In this document: positions 61,402 to 64,000 of the stretch, one piece after another | Numbering within the stretch: position 1 is the stretch's first letter | Layout of the letters: each line of letters opens with the position of its first letter | NCBI RefSeq assembly: GCF_022180365.1 | Contig: NZ_BQKV01000098.1 | Location: forward strand, 186,001-250,000 | Direction of reading: 5' to 3' | Length of the DNA stretch: 64,000 nt | Source: Faecalibacterium gallinarum | GTDB taxonomy: Bacteria; Bacillota; Clostridia; Oscillospirales; Ruminococcaceae | The notes under the pieces: generated by a model | What the model was told of the DNA's origin: nothing | Databases searched by the model: none | Seen by the model: only the letters and a program-made list of their open reading frames with translations | Translations under genes and position numbers: made by a program

Positions 61402-63207
61402 ATGAAAGAAAACATGATCTCCCGGCGTACCTTCATGCGTGCCGCAGGCGTTACAGCTGCCGCCGCAACCATCACCGGCATGGCGCCGTCGGCGTCGGCC
61501 TGCTTCTGGCCTTTTACAATGGATTTGCAGATCCTGGCCACCAGCGACACCCACGGCAAATTTGTCCCCTGGGATTATGCGGCTAACAAGGCAGAGGCCA
61601 GCGGCAGCGTTGCCCAGCAGGCCACCGCCATCCAGCAGCGCCGCACCGCCGACACCCTGGTGATCGATGCGGGAGATACCATTCAGGGCAACTCCGCCCA
61701 GCTGTTCCTTGAAGACGACCTTCACCCCATGATGGCCGCCATGAATGCCATTGGATACGACGTCTGGGTGCCGGGCAACCATGAGTACAACTACGGCATG
61801 GATACTCTGAAAAAGGTCATGTCCCAGCAGAAGGCAAAGGTTCTGACCGGCAACGTCTACGGCCCGGATGGAGCAGCCCTGGCCGATGGGTATACGATTA
61901 TCAAGAAAAAGGACGTCCGGATCGGATTGATCGGCATGGTTACCCCCAACATTACCCGGTGGGACGCGGTGAACCTGAGGGGCTGGACGGTCACCAACCC
62001 GGTGGATGAGTGCCGCAAGATCGTGGATCAGATCAAGGACCAGGTGGATGTCCTGATCGGCGTGGTGCATATGGACACCGAAAACGAGTACGGCGTCCAG
62101 GGCTCGGGCGCCAGAGACCTGGCCAATGCCTGCCCCGAGTTTGATGTGATTATTGCGGCCCACGGCCACAAGGAGATCCCCGGCGAGGAGATCAACGGTG
62201 TTCTGGTGATCGAGAACAAGAGCAACGGCGCCACCCTGTCCGAGATCCATCTGAACCTTCAGCGCCAGTGGAATGGCAGCTGGAAGGTGACCGGCCGCAG
62301 CTCCGAGAGCCTGCAAATCAAGGAGTTCGAGGCAGATCCCGCTCTGGTGTCCTTGTTGGCCCCCTACGACGAGCGGGCCAAGGCCGACGCGGTGATCCCC
62401 ATCGGTGAGCTGCGGGGCGGCAACATGGCACCCGAAAACGAGATTGTGAACATTCCCTCGGCTATGGTGCAGGATACCGCCCTGTTGGATTTCATCAACG
62501 AGGTGCAGATGTACTATACCGGCGCCCAGGTGTCTGCTACCGCACTGACCTCCATGACCGGCCAGATGCAGGAGGGCGTCATCCGCAAGTGCGACCTGAC
62601 CAGCATCTATACCTACGAGAATACCCTGTACAAGCTCCAGATGAACGGCGCCCAGCTGCGGGATTATATGGAGTGGTCGGCGGCCTTCTTCAAGACCTGG
62701 CAGCCGGGGGATGTGACCATCGCCTTTGACCCCTCCACTCGGTACTACCTGTACGATGCGTTTGAGGGCGTCAACTACGAGCTGGATATTTCGGAGGAGC
62801 CAGGCAACCGGATCAAGAACCTGACCTGGCCCGACGGCCGGCCGGTGCAGGATAACGACAGCTTTGTAATTGCGGTGAACAACTACCGCGCCACCACCCA
62901 GCTGCTGATGGCGGCGGATATCTTCGCCCCGGGCGACGAGATGCCCCAGCTGCTGGAAATGGACGTCCGCGGCGACGTGGGCGGCATCCGGGAGCTGCTG
63001 GGCGAGTACATCCGGACCGTTAAGGGCGGTGTGATTGAGCCGAGAGTCAACCAGAACTGGAGGATCATCGGCAACAACTGGAACCCGGCCAGCCATGACA
63101 AGGCGGTGGCTCTGCTCCGGGAGGGCAAACTGACCCTTTCGGAAAATCAGGATACCCGCACCCTTCCCTCCACGGTCATTACCGAGGCCGATCTGGCGGC
63201 CTTTTGA
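61402..63207 (+). CDS. Tat-exported 5'-nucleotidase/2',3'-cyclic phosphodiesterase-like protein
   Basis: A 601-residue exported metallophosphatase. The signal has SRRTFMR (residues 7-13) and ends ...SASA with no lipobox, so the product should be released or cell-wall associated. N-terminal metallophosphatase metal ligands: Asp and His in LATSDTHGK, Asp in VIDAGDTIQ, Asn-His in PGNHEYNYG, His in GVVHMDTE and AAHGHKE. The C-terminal domain (residues ~330-565) is the 5'-nucleotidase substrate domain (VQDTALLDFINEVQMYYTGA, ...NNYRATTQLL). It releases phosphate and nucleosides from extracellular nucleotides. ATG 61402 follows AGCGAGG; longer start at 61297 rejected. Confidence 0.92.
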   Translation: MKENMISRRTFMRAAGVTAAAATITGMAPSASACFWPFTMDLQILATSDTHGKFVPWDYAANKAEASGSVAQQATAIQQRRTADTLVIDAGDTIQGNSAQLFLEDDLHPMMAAMNAIGYDVWVPGNHEYNYGMDTLKKVMSQQKAKVLTGNVYGPDGAALADGYTIIKKKDVRIGLIGMVTPNITRWDAVNLRGWTVTNPVDECRKIVDQIKDQVDVLIGVVHMDTENEYGVQGSGARDLANACPEFDVIIAAHGHKEIPGEEINGVLVIENKSNGATLSEIHLNLQRQWNGSWKVTGRSSESLQIKEFEADPALVSLLAPYDERAKADAVIPIGELRGGNMAPENEIVNIPSAMVQDTALLDFINEVQMYYTGAQVSATALTSMTGQMQEGVIRKCDLTSIYTYENTLYKLQMNGAQLRDYMEWSAAFFKTWQPGDVTIAFDPSTRYYLYDAFEGVNYELDISEEPGNRIKNLTWPDGRPVQDNDSFVIAVNNYRATTQLLMAADIFAPGDEMPQLLEMDVRGDVGGIRELLGEYIRTVKGGVIEPRVNQNWRIIGNNWNPASHDKAVALLREGKLTLSENQDTRTLPSTVITEADLAAF

Positions 63208-63255
63208 TTCTCTCTATGGCTCCTAAACATTTGACGAAACTCACCCAATAAAAAG

Positions 63256-63296
63256 ACTGGCCTGGCAATGCAAACGCAAAGCCGGGCCAGTTTTTT
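63256..63296. terminator. Terminator after the nucleotidase
   Basis: ACTGGCCTGGC (63256-63266) pairs with GCCGGGCCAGT (63281-63291, one mismatch), followed by six T. Confidence 0.88.
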
Positions 63297-63465
63297 AAGT
63301 GGTTTCCCGCCATGGGTCGCCTTCAAGCTGAATGAATTGCTGCTCAATCTGAAAAGCGCTGTCCAGCTGGCGATAGAGGATCAGCTCGCAGACCAGGAGA
63401 ATGAACCAGAGCCCTATGAAAGGCACCAGGAATAGCGTCCAGGGGGCGAACAGGAGGTAAAGCAT
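63295..63465 (-). CDS. Possible small membrane protein, 56 residues
   Basis: The open frame encodes a hydrophobic N-terminus (LYLLFAPWTLFLVPFIGLWF, then ILLVCELILY) predicted to span the membrane, and a charged C-terminal tail (QLDSAFQIEQQFIQLEG). No ribosome site is seen before ATG 63465, and the frame extends a little upstream without a better start. It may be a real small protein, or the end of a lost membrane-protein gene. It lies opposite the start of the kinase remnant. Confidence 0.35.
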   Translation of the reverse strand: MLYLLFAPWTLFLVPFIGLWFILLVCELILYRQLDSAFQIEQQFIQLEGDPWRETT

Positions 63466-63737
63466 ATGCTTTCTATGGGGATCTCCATACCTTCCAGCCC
63501 GGGTGTACCCTGGGCGGCGTCATTGAAACCACCGGGGCGGGGGACACCTTCTGCGCCAGCGTTCTGAACTTTATACTGGAACACGGCCTGGACGGGCTGA
63601 CCACCCGGGATTTGGACCAGATGCTTCGGTTTGCCAACACGGCGGCCTATCTGGTTACCACCAAAAAGGGCGCCATTCGCTCCATGCCCAGCCGTGAGAC
63701 GGTGGAAGAAACCATGCGCAGAGCGGCCGGAATTTAA
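63462..63737 (+). pseudogene. PfkB-family sugar kinase remnant (C-terminal third)
   Basis: The frame carries the C-terminal signature of PfkB kinases: IETTGAGDTFCASVLNFILE with the catalytic Asp of GAGD, followed by LDQMLRFANTAAYLVTTKKG and AIRSMPSRETVEE. It resembles the fructokinase-like group. No start codon or N-terminal two thirds (ATP-lid, sugar-binding) are present; upstream frame is blocked at 63417. The gene was truncated by deletion or rearrangement; the upstream bases now encode, on the other strand, a small hydrophobic frame. A terminator follows. Confidence 0.82.
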
Positions 63738-63750
63738 TAAAAACAGATGG

Positions 63751-63793
63751 AAACCGGCAGGAACTCTCATAGAGGGCTCCTGCCGGTTTTCTT
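63751..63793. terminator. Terminator after the kinase remnant
   Basis: AAACCGGCAGGA (63751-63762) pairs with TCCTGCCGGTTT (63778-63789), followed by T-rich bases. Confidence 0.88.
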
Positions 63794-63862
63794 TTGATGC
63801 TGTGATTTCACGGCGCCGGATCCGTTTCGGAATCGGACGTCATTTTTATTTGGGTGGGATGC

Positions 63863-64000
63863 TTACAGCACCAGCCGCAGCCGGAACCAGCCGTCTTGCT
63901 GGTTGAACTGGCAGACAGCCCCGGTTTTGCAGCAGAAGGAGGAGATGGACTGTACTCCCAGGCCGTGCCCCTCCCTTTGGGTCGTTGGCAGGCCGTCGCT
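63863..64000 (-). CDS. GHKL-domain sensor histidine kinase, C-terminal fragment
   Basis: The frame is open through the window edge; only the last 45 residues are present. The sequence SDGLPTTQREGHGLGVQSIS is the C-terminal ATP-binding G2-box of GHKL (AgrC/NatK-type) histidine kinases, followed by a short strand ending RLRLVL. Typical of peptide-sensing two-component systems in Bacillota. The rest lies to the right of the window. Confidence 0.78.
   Translation of the reverse strand, partial: SDGLPTTQREGHGLGVQSISSFCCKTGAVCQFNQQDGWFRLRLVL

Noticed and set aside
63414-63770. Minus-strand frame opposite the kinase remnant
   Set aside because: Mirror of the PfkB C-terminus; the plus-strand frame has the GAGD signature.
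1-64000. CRISPR arrays, tRNA/rRNA genes, integrases, complete insertion sequences, phage genes
   Set aside because: None could be identified by reading; only the IS5 fragment has mobile-element character.

Overview
The window looks like chromosome of an anaerobic, probably gut-dwelling Clostridia (Bacillota, Oscillospirales-like). The grounds are a GC content that looks like the high fifties, strong AGGAGG-type ribosome binding sites, lipobox signal peptides, an SLH-domain protein, two-gene short-form chromate transporters, a clostridial Y-family polymerase operon, and many LysR and MerR regulators. No rRNA, tRNA, CRISPR array or phage module was seen. The species assignment is inference.

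The dominant theme is exported redox enzymes. Five fumarate/urocanate-reductase-type flavoproteins (A 4236-6233, B 14682-16682, C 16745-18384 broken, D 35141-37162, E 52568-54559) and two old-yellow-enzyme/2-enoate-reductase-type proteins (43070-45313 and 49597-52254) all begin with a Tat-type (S/D/R)RxFLK-like motif and end their signal in a lipobox Cys followed by a Ala/Ser-rich linker. They are therefore predicted to be Tat-exported lipoproteins on the outer face of the membrane. Most carry a covalent-FMN (ApbE-type) domain. Almost every one has its own neighbouring regulator (MerR for A and B, LysR for C/D/E and both OYE-type proteins), which suggests a repertoire of substrate-inducible terminal reductases for organic electron acceptors. 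A TRAP transporter sits beside one OYE-type enzyme.

Layout. 1-3.1 kb: an ABC permease end, a rhodanese lipoprotein, a GNAT acetyltransferase, an alpha/beta hydrolase and a cyclophilin-like lipoprotein. 3.2-9.1 kb: two MerR regulators with reductase A, a flavin-reductase-like protein and an aldo/keto reductase, plus an XRE regulator. 9.2-13.6 kb: an M28 peptidase, a short pyrophosphatase, a membrane-anchored Tiki/EreA-like protein and an IS5 remnant. 13.7-20.7 kb: an interrupted MerR gene, reductases B and C, a LysR gene, a cyclophilin-like protein and a CMD-cupin. 20.8-26.6 kb: an SLH protein with a MacA/MacB-like efflux operon. 27.2-31.4 kb: a CydDC-like ABC pair with YgbA- and YbaN-family genes behind a palindromic, possibly iron-responsive operator. 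31.5-39.6 kb: glgB, reductase D and TetR/LysR/AraC regulators. 40-55.6 kb: TRAP transporter, OYE-type enzymes, chromate transporters, reductase E and five LysR genes. 55.8-61.1 kb: a DNA-damage operon (small protein, Y-family polymerase, small protein, SfsA, UvrA paralogue). 61.4-64 kb: a Tat-exported 5'-nucleotidase, a sugar-kinase remnant and a GHKL kinase end.

The most distinctive regulatory signal is that three oxidoreductase genes (A, the aldo/keto reductase, B) each have a promoter with a TTGACC -35 box and a 19-bp spacer, the hallmark of MerR activation, next to a MerR gene. Signs of decay (in-frame TGA codons, a one-base deletion, an IS5 fragment) cluster at 13-18 kb.
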